A DNA stretch of 39,633 nt from an uncultured Fusicatenibacter sp. (lineage in GTDB: Bacteria; Bacillota; Clostridia; Lachnospirales; Lachnospiraceae): contig CABUPZ010000023.1 of NCBI GenBank assembly GCA_902493585.1, forward strand, positions 1-39,633. The letters run 5' to 3'. The notes beneath the pieces were generated by a model that did no database searches, was not told where the DNA came from, and saw only the letters and a program-made list of their open reading frames with translations. Within the stretch, counting starts at the first letter, position 1; each line of letters opens with the position of its first letter. Positions 23,927 to 32,239 of this stretch are shown in pieces. A program made the position numbers and the translations under genes.

Positions 23927-24484
23927 ATGAGAAAAGATTTTGGAGCAAAGCCCTGGCTGTATCCGCTGCCAGTGCTGATCATCGGTACTTACAACGAAGA
24001 CGGAACCGCTGACGCGATGAATGCGGCATGGGGCGGTCTCTACGATTCCAACAAAGTGGTCCTGTGCTTGAGCGCAGGCCATAAGACCACCGCAAACATC
24101 CGGGCACAGGGTGCATTTACCGTCAGCTTTGCGGATGCAGCACATGTGGTTCCCTGTGATTATGTGGGAATTGTGTCCGCAAATAATGAGTCCGGCAAGA
24201 TGGAGAAATCCGGTCTGCATGTGACAAAGAGCGCTTTTGTGGAAGCTCCGCTGATCGATGAGCTTCCGGTTGCTTTGGAGTGTAAGCTGATCAGGATCAA
24301 CGAGGATGGAAATGTCATCGGCGAGATTGTCAATGTCAGTGTGGATGAGAGCGTGCTGGGAGAGGATGGAAACGTGGATATGACTAAATTCCGCCCGATC
24401 TCCTTTGAGCCGGTACACAATGCCTATCATGTGCTGGGGGAAAAGGTCGGCGACGCGTTCCGTGACGGTGCGGCTCTGAAGTAA
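23927..24484 (+). CDS. Flavin reductase-like FMN-binding protein
   Basis: The 185-residue protein has the family start of flavin reductases and flavoredoxins: PWLYPLPVLIIGTYNEDGTA, then NAAWGG and HKTTANIRAQGAFTVSFA, the loop that holds FMN. It is likely to pass electrons between NAD(P)H, flavin and an acceptor. AAGGAG precedes ATG 23927. The place between aldo/keto reductases and a RibD-type reductase suggests a shared role in reducing organic compounds, which is inference. Confidence 0.9.
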   Translation: MRKDFGAKPWLYPLPVLIIGTYNEDGTADAMNAAWGGLYDSNKVVLCLSAGHKTTANIRAQGAFTVSFADAAHVVPCDYVGIVSANNESGKMEKSGLHVTKSAFVEAPLIDELPVALECKLIRINEDGNVIGEIVNVSVDESVLGEDGNVDMTKFRPISFEPVHNAYHVLGEKVGDAFRDGAALK

Positions 24485-24501
24485 GAGCAGGGAGGAACAG
24501 G

Positions 24502-25284
24502 ATGAAACGACCATTTGTTGTCTGCCATATGTTGGCATCCCTGGACGGTAAGATCGACGGAGCGTTTTTCGGGGCTCCCGAAAGCGCACCGGCCATTGCC
24601 GCCTACGGGGAACTCCGGGGATTTTACCACTGTCAGGCGACCGTATATGGAACCACCACGATGCTGGGCGGATATGCGGACGGGAAAGCACCGGAAATTC
24701 CGGAAGACAGCGGGCATTCCCGGAAGATTGGAACGTCCGGCAATGTGGGAGAGGATTATATCAATGAGGATGGAAAGGCTGTGGGGAATTTCATTGTCTC
24801 TATGGATCCCCAGGGGATTCTGGGATTCCATTCCAATATCATTGAGAAAAAAGGACGGCCTGCCGCCCATGTGATCGAGGTACTGACGGAACAGGTTTCT
24901 GCGGCTTATCTGACGTATCTGCGGCAGACAGGAGTTTCCTATGTGTTTGCCGGGAAGGACCGGGTGAACGGCACAGAACTTCTTCGCAAACTGCAGGAAC
25001 TTTTTGGAATCGACCGGCTGATGATCGCAGGAGGCGGGGTGACCAACTGGTTCTTTCTGCAGGAGGGGCTGATCGACGAGCTGAGCCTTGTGATCGCTCC
25101 GGTGGCGGACGGAAGCACTACCGCAGTATCCATTTTTGAACAGGCAGGTTTTCTGTCCAAGGGAAGCCCGGTGCCGTTTTCCTTCCTGGAAGCGAAGCCG
25201 CTGGATGGAAATGCTCTGTGGCTGCGGTACCGCTGCGATGCCGCGGAACAGCAGGAAAGGGAATGTTTGGGAACCGTTCAGTAG
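24502..25284 (+). CDS. RibD C-terminal-type reductase (dihydrofolate reductase fold)
   Basis: The protein of 260 residues starts RPFVVCHMLASLDGKIDG, the usual first strand of RibD-like reductases, and has MIAGGGVTNWFFLQEGLIDE near the end, which binds NADPH and ends in the family's conserved LIDEL. It has no deaminase domain and no riboflavin genes are near, so it is probably not part of riboflavin synthesis. AGGGAGGAACAGG precedes ATG 24502. The last codons and stop (GTVQ, TAG 25282-25284) are made by the left arm of copy E of the 28-base repeat, so the C-terminus was probably reset when the repeat arrived. Confidence 0.88.
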   Translation: MKRPFVVCHMLASLDGKIDGAFFGAPESAPAIAAYGELRGFYHCQATVYGTTTMLGGYADGKAPEIPEDSGHSRKIGTSGNVGEDYINEDGKAVGNFIVSMDPQGILGFHSNIIEKKGRPAAHVIEVLTEQVSAAYLTYLRQTGVSYVFAGKDRVNGTELLRKLQELFGIDRLMIAGGGVTNWFFLQEGLIDELSLVIAPVADGSTTAVSIFEQAGFLSKGSPVPFSFLEAKPLDGNALWLRYRCDAAEQQERECLGTVQ

Positions 25285-25297
25285 GCTGAGCTGTTAC
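25270..25297. repeat. 28-base palindromic repeat, copy E
   Basis: The arms 25270-25281 and 25286-25297 pair with two mismatches and one G-T. In addition GAACCGTT (25271-25278) is an exact complement of AACGGTTC (25298-25305), so a second, alternative stem is possible. The left half codes for the last residues and stop of the gene at 24502. Confidence 0.78.
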
Positions 25298-25344
25298 AAC
25301 GGTTCGAAGAAATACAGACAAACGGAGAAAGGAAGTTTTTAGTT

Positions 25345-26199
25345 ATGCAGTATGTAACTCTGAATAATGGTGTAAAAATGCCGCAGCTGGGCTATGGCGT
25401 TTATCAGGTATCGAAGGAAGAATGTGAGCGCTGTGTGCTGGATGCGGTTTCCGTCGGATACCGGGCAATTGATACGGCACAGTCTTATGGAAACGAGGAA
25501 GCGGTAGGCAATGCCGTGAAAAAATGCGGCGTACCGCGGGAAGAGCTTTTCCTCACAACGAAGGTTTGGATTTCCAATGCCGGCTATGAGAAGGCGAAAG
25601 AATCCATCGATGCATCTTTGAAACGTCTGCAGAGCGATTACATCGATCTGCTTCTGATCCATCAGCCGTTCAGCGACTATTACGGAACTTACCGCGCGAT
25701 GGAGGAAGCTTGCAAAGCAGGAAAACTCCGCGCCATCGGTGTCTCCAACTTTTATCCGGACCGTCTCATTGATCTGTGTCAGTTTGCCGATGTAGTTCCG
25801 GCGGTGAATCAGGTGGAGACCCATGTATTCCAGCAGCAGAAGGTTGCGCATGAATATATGAAAAAGTACGGCGTACAGCATGAGTCCTGGGGACCTTTTG
25901 CGGAAGGCCGGAAAGATTTCTTTACCAATCCGGTACTGACCGAGATCGGCGCAAAATATGGCAAATCTTCCGCCCAGACGGCTCTGCGCTTTCTGCTGCA
26001 GAGTGACGTGGTGGTCATTCCGAAATCTACACACAGGGAACGCATGGAGCAGAACCTCAATGTGTTCGACTTCACCCTGAGTGAGGAGGATATGGAAGCC
26101 ATCCGAAAACTGGATGAGGGTGAAAGCCTTTTCTTCTCCCATTATGATCCTGCAACCGTTGAAATGCTGACCAACATGGGCAAAACCAGAAAAGCATGA
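25345..26199 (+). CDS. Aldo/keto reductase 3 (284 residues, DkgA-like)
   Basis: The start QYVTLNNGVKMPQLGYGVYQ and the tetrad in AIDTAQSYGNEEAVG (Asp, Tyr), LTTKVW (Lys) and LLLIHQPFSDYYG (His) define an AKR5-type enzyme. The late VVIPKSTHRERMEQNLNVFD binds the cofactor. It is a paralogue of the reductase at 23040. AAAGGAAG precedes ATG 25345. Copy E of the repeat lies in the 60-base gap upstream. The terminator at 26211 ends this operon. Confidence 0.94.
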   Translation: MQYVTLNNGVKMPQLGYGVYQVSKEECERCVLDAVSVGYRAIDTAQSYGNEEAVGNAVKKCGVPREELFLTTKVWISNAGYEKAKESIDASLKRLQSDYIDLLLIHQPFSDYYGTYRAMEEACKAGKLRAIGVSNFYPDRLIDLCQFADVVPAVNQVETHVFQQQKVAHEYMKKYGVQHESWGPFAEGRKDFFTNPVLTEIGAKYGKSSAQTALRFLLQSDVVVIPKSTHRERMEQNLNVFDFTLSEEDMEAIRKLDEGESLFFSHYDPATVEMLTNMGKTRKA

Positions 26200-26210
26200 T
26201 TCAGAAAGGA

Positions 26211-26239
26211 CAGAGGCCCGTGCAAAGGCCTCTGTTTTT
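26211..26239 (+). terminator. Terminator of the aldo/keto reductase operon
   Basis: CAGAGGCC (26211-26218) pairs with GGCCTCTG (26227-26234) around an 8-base loop, followed by five T. Confidence 0.92.
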
Positions 26240-26285
26240 GGTATTTTTATGATATTTACAGACAAAGAAAAGGAGAATTTGTACA

Positions 26286-27071
26286 ATGACTCACTTCAGC
26301 AAAAAAATTCTGGCGGTGGGGCTGGCATCGGTCCTGATGCTTTCCCTTGGCGCCTGCGGAACTTCCGGCAATACGGATGAGACGCAGAGTCAGACAGTCG
26401 GTCAGGCGGCGGATACCTCTTCTGTGGTAACGGAGAGCGAAGAGACGGATACGTCTTCTGCGGTTTCGGAGAATGGAGAGACTGACACATCTTCCGAGGA
26501 TCCGGAGGGCGAAACGGCAGCGTCCGGCGATGAGAAAATCCTGATTGCTTATTTTACCGCGGCGGAAAACAGCGGTGTGGATGCAGTTTCCTCCGCAAGC
26601 TATTCGATGGTCAACGGTGAGGCGGTTGGCCGCCTTCAGGCAATCGCTCAGATGATCCAGGAAAATACAGGCGGCGATCTGTTTTCCATCCGTACGTCGG
26701 TGGTTTATCCGGCGGATGGAAGAGAACTGATCGACTATGCCGCGGAAGAGCAGGACGAAAATGCCCGTCCGGAACTCACATCCCAGATTGAAAATCTGGA
26801 TCAGTATGACACCATTTTTGTCGGCTATCCCAACTGGTGGGCGGATATGCCGATGGTAATGTACAGCTTTTTTGAAGAATATGATTTTTCAGGAAAAACG
26901 ATCATTCCGTTCAATGTACACAATGGAAGCCGTTTTTCCGGAACCATTGAGACAATTCAGGAACTGGAACCGGATGCGGAAGTGGTGGAAGACGGATTTA
27001 CCATCAATGAACGGGATGTACCCGATGCCGCAGGGGATGTGGCTGACTGGATAGAGGAGATTGGTTATTAA
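26286..27071 (+). CDS. Lipoprotein flavodoxin
   Basis: ATG 26286 follows AAAAGGAGAA. The signal peptide has a lipobox LSLGAC (Cys24) and is followed by a linker with repeats of the type TDTSSAVSENGE. The flavodoxin domain starts at about residue 82 with KILIAYFTAAENSG and continues with GGDLFSIRT, IFVGYPNWWADMPM (the aromatic FMN loop) and IIPFNVHNGSRFSG. FMN-bound electron carriers of this kind on the outer face of the membrane are common in gut Clostridia. It is the intact counterpart of the decayed copy at 21546. The MoxR gene begins 1 base after its stop codon. Confidence 0.93.
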   Translation: MTHFSKKILAVGLASVLMLSLGACGTSGNTDETQSQTVGQAADTSSVVTESEETDTSSAVSENGETDTSSEDPEGETAASGDEKILIAYFTAAENSGVDAVSSASYSMVNGEAVGRLQAIAQMIQENTGGDLFSIRTSVVYPADGRELIDYAAEEQDENARPELTSQIENLDQYDTIFVGYPNWWADMPMVMYSFFEEYDFSGKTIIPFNVHNGSRFSGTIETIQELEPDAEVVEDGFTINERDVPDAAGDVADWIEEIGY

Positions 27072-27072
27072 G

Positions 27073-28014
27073 ATGCTTGAAGCGATGCATGAGGTCATGA
27101 ACCAGGTAAACCAGGTAATTCTTGGAAAGGAGCAGGAAATCCGGGAGATGATCCTTGCATTTCTTGCCGACGGACATATCCTGCTGGAAGACATTCCAGG
27201 TGTGGGAAAAACCACACTGGCGCTGGCATTTTCCCGCGCGATGGAATTGGAATATCGGCGGATCCAGTTTACCCCGGATGTACTTCCGTCGGATCTGACC
27301 GGCTTTTCCATCTATCGGAGGGATCAGGAAAAGTTTGTGTATCAGCAGGGCAGTGTATTTTGCAATCTGCTGCTAGCTGATGAATTGAACCGGACGTCGC
27401 CCAAGACGCAGTCGGCGCTTCTTGAGGTGATGGAAGAGCGGAAAGTGACGGCGGAAGGGGTGACGCGCAGTGTGCCGGTTCCTTTTCTGGTGATCGCCAC
27501 ACAGAATCCTCCCGGAAGCGCCGGAACCCAGTCTCTGCCGGAAGCCCAGGTGGACCGTTTTATGGTCAGCCTTTCCATCGGTTATCCCGATTTTGAAAGT
27601 GAGCTTTCCATGAGTCTTGGGATCCGTGACCGGAACAGAATAGAAAAAGTCCGTCCGGTCATGGACAAAAACCTGCTGCTGCAGGCACAGCAGGCGGTCA
27701 GCCAAGTATATCTGAAAGAATCTGTGGCAAGATACCTGGTGGAACTGGTCCGCAGAACCAGGGAACACCGCTGTCTGGAACGGGGCGGAAGTCCGCGTGC
27801 CACGATCGCCCTGGTGCGGATGGCGCGGGCGGCTGCGTGGCTGGACGGACGCAGCTTCGTGACGCCTGGGGATGTGGCGGAGCAGTTCCCTTATATCATT
27901 CGTCACAGGATGATTCTGAACTCTGCGGCGAGAATGGAACACATGGACAAAGATGCGGTGACAGCGGAAATCCTTTCCGCTGTGAAGAGACCGCTGATGG
28001 GAAAAGAGCGATGA
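27073..28014 (+). CDS. MoxR-family AAA+ ATPase
   Basis: The protein of about 313 residues has Walker A GVGKTTLA, Walker B LLADELNRTSPKTQ, sensor 1 VIATQNPPGSAG and a late arginine-rich sensor 2 region (SPRATIALVRMARAAAWL). MoxR ATPases act as chaperones for partner proteins, usually with DUF58 and transglutaminase proteins as here. The start is slightly uncertain: the site GAGGAG (27054-27059) is 13 bases before ATG 27073 and only 1 base before an in-frame TTG 27061. The stop overlaps the next start (ATGA). Confidence 0.93.
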   Translation: MLEAMHEVMNQVNQVILGKEQEIREMILAFLADGHILLEDIPGVGKTTLALAFSRAMELEYRRIQFTPDVLPSDLTGFSIYRRDQEKFVYQQGSVFCNLLLADELNRTSPKTQSALLEVMEERKVTAEGVTRSVPVPFLVIATQNPPGSAGTQSLPEAQVDRFMVSLSIGYPDFESELSMSLGIRDRNRIEKVRPVMDKNLLLQAQQAVSQVYLKESVARYLVELVRRTREHRCLERGGSPRATIALVRMARAAAWLDGRSFVTPGDVAEQFPYIIRHRMILNSAARMEHMDKDAVTAEILSAVKRPLMGKER

Positions 28015-29111
28015 AAAAACTGTTGTTTGTGCTGCTGATCCTCCTGACCTGGTATCTGGCGGCGATGTATTATCTGGTTTCACTGATGACACTGGCGGTG
28101 GCGGAGCTTCTGCTCCTGATTGCTATGTTTGTTGTGTCAAAATATCTGAAACGTCATCTGCGTGTCGGTTTTTCCGGGACGATTCTGGTGATGTACAAAC
28201 GACAGAGAACTTCATGCCCGGTTCTGATCAGGAACACGGGACGTCTGCCGGCCGGGAAGGTGCGGCTGCGCTTTCGGACGGCATGGTGGGAGGAAGAGGG
28301 AGAAAAATCCCTGTTCCTGTATGGAAATCCTGCGGAAAAGGAAGCGGCGGCTTCGGAGGTTTCCGCGGATTTCCGCGTTTCTGCAGTCGCCGACATTGAT
28401 ATTGAGGCTCCATGGTGCGGGATGCTGTATGTTTTCGTGCACCGGGCGCAGGGGTTTGACTATCTTTCGCTGTTCAAAACAAGAATTCCGGCGGAGGGCA
28501 GGCTGCAGGCCGCGGTTCTTCCAGTCGGGACAAGGATGAACCTCCGGTTTTCCCGGGAGTTCTGGAATCATCCGGGATATGTGGAAGACGCCAGAACAGT
28601 GTTTGGAAAAGGAGGCGGAGAGATCCGGCAGCTGAGGGAGTATCTGCCTGGGGATTCCTATCGGATGATCCACTGGAATCAGACGGCGCGGACGGACGAA
28701 CTCTGGGTAAAAGAACAGGAACCGGAACAGGAGCCGAGGGTGCTCTTATACCTGGATTTTTATCCGGAAAAGCGGCGGAGCCCACAGGAACTGGCCGCCT
28801 ATTTTGAAGTGCTTTTTTCTCTGACTGCCGGGCTGGTCCGGGAACAGCTTTCCGTATCTGTTCAGTGGAAAGAACGGGACGGGTGTTCCGGAGGGGCTGC
28901 AGTCAACACCCTGGAGGACTGCAGGGCGCTGCTGCTGAAGCTGTATCAGAATGACATTGTCCTGCATGGAGGAGCGGATACCGCCGAAGAGAAAACCTGC
29001 GGTCTCTGTCTGAATCAGGATCTGGAACTCTTTTCCCAGGGCAGGAAGGTCTTCCGGTTTTCCGTGGAACATTATGAAAAAGAACTGGAACAGAGGGTGT
29101 TTGTCCTTTAG
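28011..29111 (+). CDS. DUF58-domain membrane protein
   Basis: ATG 28011 overlaps the MoxR stop by 4 bases. Of 366 residues, the first 50 or so form two membrane segments. The DUF58 signature is in IRQLREYLPGDSYRMIHW, followed by NQTARTDELWVKEQEPE. This family is linked to MoxR and resembles a von Willebrand type domain. It probably forms a complex with the ATPase and the transglutaminase protein downstream. Confidence 0.9.
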   Translation: MKKLLFVLLILLTWYLAAMYYLVSLMTLAVAELLLLIAMFVVSKYLKRHLRVGFSGTILVMYKRQRTSCPVLIRNTGRLPAGKVRLRFRTAWWEEEGEKSLFLYGNPAEKEAAASEVSADFRVSAVADIDIEAPWCGMLYVFVHRAQGFDYLSLFKTRIPAEGRLQAAVLPVGTRMNLRFSREFWNHPGYVEDARTVFGKGGGEIRQLREYLPGDSYRMIHWNQTARTDELWVKEQEPEQEPRVLLYLDFYPEKRRSPQELAAYFEVLFSLTAGLVREQLSVSVQWKERDGCSGGAAVNTLEDCRALLLKLYQNDIVLHGGADTAEEKTCGLCLNQDLELFSQGRKVFRFSVEHYEKELEQRVFVL

Positions 29112-29127
29112 ACGGGAGGTACAAAGG

Positions 29128-31395
29128 ATGAAGAGAGGAATCCTGACGGGAAAGCGAACGGCAAAGAGGAGTGGTGTATCCTCCGGTTTTGATCTGTTGT
29201 TTGTCCTGACGGCAGTGTGCGGCGTGCTGCTGCTTCTTGACGCTGTGGAAGGGACAGAAGTACGCCTGTGGGCAGCTCTTCCTGTTTCCGCAGTACCAGC
29301 GGGTCTTCTCTGGTATGTGGATCAGAAAAAGAGAGGCAGGTTCTGGGTCTGTTTTGGAATTCTGGTTTTTCTGTGCTTTCTTCCGGCTGTGGTTCCGGAA
29401 CTGCGGGAACAATTCCAGGCGCTCCTGGAGGTTCTTCAGGGGGCGGCGCAGGCACAGGAACAGGAGATCACCGGAGCGGCGGTGTTTCTCGCGCTGGCGG
29501 TTTCCCTTGCGGTATTTCTCCTGGAAATCATCTGCCGTACCCACTGGCCGATGTATCTTCTGACCACTGCGGCGCTGCTCCTTCCGGCATTTCTGGGAAT
29601 GGATCCCGGCATTTTGACAGTGCTTCTTTTTTTCTGTTTTCAGACAGCCTTCTGGGGGATGAACCGGCTGACTGGAACAGATGCACGGGATTGCTCCGGG
29701 CAGCCGCAAAGGAAAAGGCCGTGGAGCTGTGCGGCAGCGGCGCTGCTTCCGGCTGGTATCTTTCTGACTGCCCTTTTTGCCGTACAGCTGAACACGGAAT
29801 GGTTTTATCAGGCAGCATACAGCGCGGAAGGTTTTCTGCAGAGAACCGTGAAGCAGTTGAGTGGTTTTTCCGACAATCCGGCGGACGGAACCGTAAGCCG
29901 GGGCAATCTTTACCCCACAGGTACGGAACAGATGGAGCTGAGAACCACGCAGAAACCAGGGGAGACACTTTATCTCCGGGGATTTTCCGGCGGAGACTAC
30001 CGCGACGGTGAATGGCAGCCGGCGGATGAGGAAGAGGTCTATGCCCGGATGGAAGAAAATACTCTTCACTGGGGTCAGTGGAGCCGCTGGATTCCGGGAA
30101 TGATGGAAGCGATGTATTTCACGATGAATGAAAACACGGTCAGAGAAGAAAGACAAAGACCGAGAGGGCTTTGGATCGATCAGAAAACCGGATTCCGGGA
30201 ACAATGGTACGCGCCTTATTATGCGGCGACGGACTGGGGGCTCTGGGAAGAATTTGAAGTGACCCGTGGGTACGGGTATCGGTATTACGAGACAGAAGAG
30301 GTAGACATTGACTGGGCGAACATTCCGGAAGGCTTCACTGCCAGCAGAGACTGGTATCAGGAACTTCAGCAGGCGTATCTGAAAGAAATAGAGAATGTCT
30401 ATACAGAGGTACCGGAAGAGGAACTGTCGGATCTTGTGCGGCTGTGTGCGGAGAATCCGGTGGAAAATACGGAGCAGGCGACTGCGTTTATCCTGTCTGT
30501 TCTGCAGGAGAACGCCGTGTATACCAGGACGCCGGGACTGTTTCCATTCAACAGGGATCCGGTGGAATATTTTCTGTTTGAAGGAAAGGAAGGATACTGT
30601 CAGCATTTTGCGTCTGCGGCAGTCCTCATGTACCGGCTGTATGGAATTCCTGCCCGGTATGCTTCCGGATACGCGGTTTCGCCTTCGACATTTGTCCGTC
30701 AGGAGGATGGTACCTGGACGGCATCGGTAACCGATGTTTCCGCCCATGCCTGGCCGGAAATCTTTCTGGAAGATTACGGGTGGGTCCCCGTGGAGGTCAC
30801 GCCCTCCGGATACAGCTCCGCAGCAGTCTATCCGGGAATGGACAGGGAAAGGCTGGAACAATTACAGGCCGCAGGGAATTGGAATCCGGATTTCCTGCAG
30901 CAGCCGGAAAATTCGGAAACAACACAGACGGAGGAAAGCACATCGGAAGAAACGTCCTCCGGCTCATCCGAACGGGCGGCAGCATGGGAGCTTTCCGGAA
31001 AACAGATCCTGGAACTTGTTTGGTGGGCGCTGCTTTTTGCTGTTCTGCTGCTTTGTGGATATCGGATTTACAGGATCCGCCGGATCGCATCCATGGATGT
31101 GAGGAGCCTGTTTACGGAAATGAAAAAGACGGTACAAAATGCCGGACTCCTGAAAGGATTCGATGGTACGGAGGAGGAGTTTATCCTGCATCTTCCGGGG
31201 GTGATTCCCGGCTTCACAGACATCCAGGCACGCCATCTTCTCTCGATTGTGCAGGAAGAAGCTTATGGAGAGCATCCGGCGGGCAGGAGCGAGGAAGACG
31301 AAGTCCGCGCAATGTACCGGCAGATCGTGACGGCAGTCTGCAGGGAACTTCCATTTTGGAAAAGGCTCTGGTACAGGTATAGAAGATGTCTTTAA
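29128..31395 (+). CDS. Transglutaminase-like membrane protein (TgpA-like)
   Basis: ATG 29128 has GGGAGG upstream. The 755-residue protein has about six membrane segments in residues 20-230, a large outer part with a transglutaminase core, and one more membrane segment near residue 635 before a cytoplasmic tail. Catalytic residues are Cys491 (KEGYCQHFASAAVLMYRLYG), His540 (VSAHAWPEI) and Asp549 (LEDYGWVPVEVTPSG). The region before the last helix is rich in Ser, Thr and Glu. With MoxR and DUF58 it forms a known three-gene set whose job in Firmicutes is not settled; a role in cleaving or cross-linking surface proteins is likely. Confidence 0.92.
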   Translation: MKRGILTGKRTAKRSGVSSGFDLLFVLTAVCGVLLLLDAVEGTEVRLWAALPVSAVPAGLLWYVDQKKRGRFWVCFGILVFLCFLPAVVPELREQFQALLEVLQGAAQAQEQEITGAAVFLALAVSLAVFLLEIICRTHWPMYLLTTAALLLPAFLGMDPGILTVLLFFCFQTAFWGMNRLTGTDARDCSGQPQRKRPWSCAAAALLPAGIFLTALFAVQLNTEWFYQAAYSAEGFLQRTVKQLSGFSDNPADGTVSRGNLYPTGTEQMELRTTQKPGETLYLRGFSGGDYRDGEWQPADEEEVYARMEENTLHWGQWSRWIPGMMEAMYFTMNENTVREERQRPRGLWIDQKTGFREQWYAPYYAATDWGLWEEFEVTRGYGYRYYETEEVDIDWANIPEGFTASRDWYQELQQAYLKEIENVYTEVPEEELSDLVRLCAENPVENTEQATAFILSVLQENAVYTRTPGLFPFNRDPVEYFLFEGKEGYCQHFASAAVLMYRLYGIPARYASGYAVSPSTFVRQEDGTWTASVTDVSAHAWPEIFLEDYGWVPVEVTPSGYSSAAVYPGMDRERLEQLQAAGNWNPDFLQQPENSETTQTEESTSEETSSGSSERAAAWELSGKQILELVWWALLFAVLLLCGYRIYRIRRIASMDVRSLFTEMKKTVQNAGLLKGFDGTEEEFILHLPGVIPGFTDIQARHLLSIVQEEAYGEHPAGRSEEDEVRAMYRQIVTAVCRELPFWKRLWYRYRRCL

Positions 31396-31420
31396 AATTA
31401 ATGTAGAAAGAGGAAAGAGA

Positions 31421-32098
31421 ATGAATGGAAAGCTGAAAATAAAAATAGTTGTGGATGTTGCGATGACTGTTCTTCTGATGCTTCTGATGGCGTTTGAGCT
31501 GATTGGAAGGACTGCCCACGAGTGGCTTGGCATAGGGATTTTTGTGCTGTTTGTTCTGCACCATATCCTGAACCGGAAATGGAGCAGGAATCTGCTGAAA
31601 GGGAAATACACGCCTGTCCGGGTTCTGCAGACGATCCTCGCGGCGCTGGTATTGATTTCCATGCTGGGCTCGATGATCAGTGCAGTCCTGATTTCGAGAG
31701 AAGTATTCGCCTTCCTGCCTATCACCGGCGGCAGGGCACTGGGCAGGGCCCTTCACATGCTTTCCGCTTACTGGGGCTTTGTTTTCCTGTCCCTGCATCT
31801 TGGTTTCCACTGGAACATGATGATGGGAATGGCAGGCAGACTCTGCAAAGAACCCTCCCGGCTGCGAAGGATCATCCTGCGGATCCTCGGAATCTGCATT
31901 GCGGTCTATGGAGTCTATGCCTTCATCCGCCGGGGACTTCCGGGATACATGTCTTTGCAGAATCCCTTTGTCTTCTTTGATTTTGAAGAGCCGTTGATCT
32001 TCTTTTTCCTGGATTATCTGGCGGTCATGGGACTGTTCGTCTGGGCAGGACATTATCTGGCAAAACTGGTGAGAAAGATGCAAAAAGGAAGAGCATAA
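31421..32098 (+). CDS. DUF4405-type membrane protein (cytochrome b-like four-helix fold)
   Basis: The 225-residue protein has about five to six membrane segments. Histidines in the membrane region recur in pairs (TAHEWLG, LHHILNRKW, LHMLSAYWG, LHLGFHWNM), which is what DUF4405 and related haem-binding four-helix proteins show. It could carry haem and move electrons across the membrane, which might link to the lipoprotein flavodoxin in the same direction at 26286; this is inference. AAAGAGG precedes ATG 31421. No terminator was seen between it and the fatty acid promoter. Confidence 0.8.
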   Translation: MNGKLKIKIVVDVAMTVLLMLLMAFELIGRTAHEWLGIGIFVLFVLHHILNRKWSRNLLKGKYTPVRVLQTILAALVLISMLGSMISAVLISREVFAFLPITGGRALGRALHMLSAYWGFVFLSLHLGFHWNMMMGMAGRLCKEPSRLRRIILRILGICIAVYGVYAFIRRGLPGYMSLQNPFVFFDFEEPLIFFFLDYLAVMGLFVWAGHYLAKLVRKMQKGRA

Positions 32099-32106
32099 AA
32101 TTCGTC

Positions 32107-32135
32107 TTGACAAAAGAAAAGAAAGTGTATATACT
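32107..32135 (+). promoter_or_regulatory. Promoter of the fatty acid synthesis operon
   Basis: A perfect TTGACA (32107-32112) and TATACT (32130-32135) have a 17-base spacer. It is one of the strongest promoters of the window, with start of transcription near 32142. Confidence 0.92.
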
Positions 32136-32156
32136 TTGATTGTCAAAACAATCGAA
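32135..32156. promoter_or_regulatory. FabT-like operator at the fab promoter
   Basis: TTTGA-TTG-TCAAA (32135-32147) is an inverted repeat that resembles the sites bound by FabT, the MarR-type repressor of fatty acid synthesis in Firmicutes. It overlaps a second one, TTTGATTGT-CAAA-ACAATCGAAA (32135-32156, one G-T pair). It covers the end of the -10 box and the transcription start, the right place for repression. No fabT gene lies beside the operon. Confidence 0.7.
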
Positions 32157-32176
32157 AAACAAGGAAAAGAAGAAAG

Positions 32177-32222
32177 CGCATTTGAAAATGAACTGAGACA
32201 GCAAAATTTCCAAATGCGTTTT
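32177..32222 (+). promoter_or_regulatory. Leader hairpin before fabH
   Basis: CGCATTTG (32177-32184) and CAAATGCG (32211-32218) pair perfectly, a few further A-T pairs extend the stem inward, and four T follow. It may slow or partly end transcription, or protect the mRNA; the T tract is too short for a strong terminator. Confidence 0.5.
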
Positions 32223-32239
32223 ACAGTGAGGCAGGAAAA

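Noticed and set aside
24502..25284. Riboflavin synthesis gene ribD
   Set aside because: Only the reductase-type domain is present; the deaminase domain and neighbouring rib genes are missing.
28903..30861. 652-codon open frame on the minus strand opposite the DUF58 and transglutaminase genes
   Set aside because: The translated sequence is rich in Arg, Pro, His and Ser without domains, which is typical of antisense shadows of GC-rich genes.
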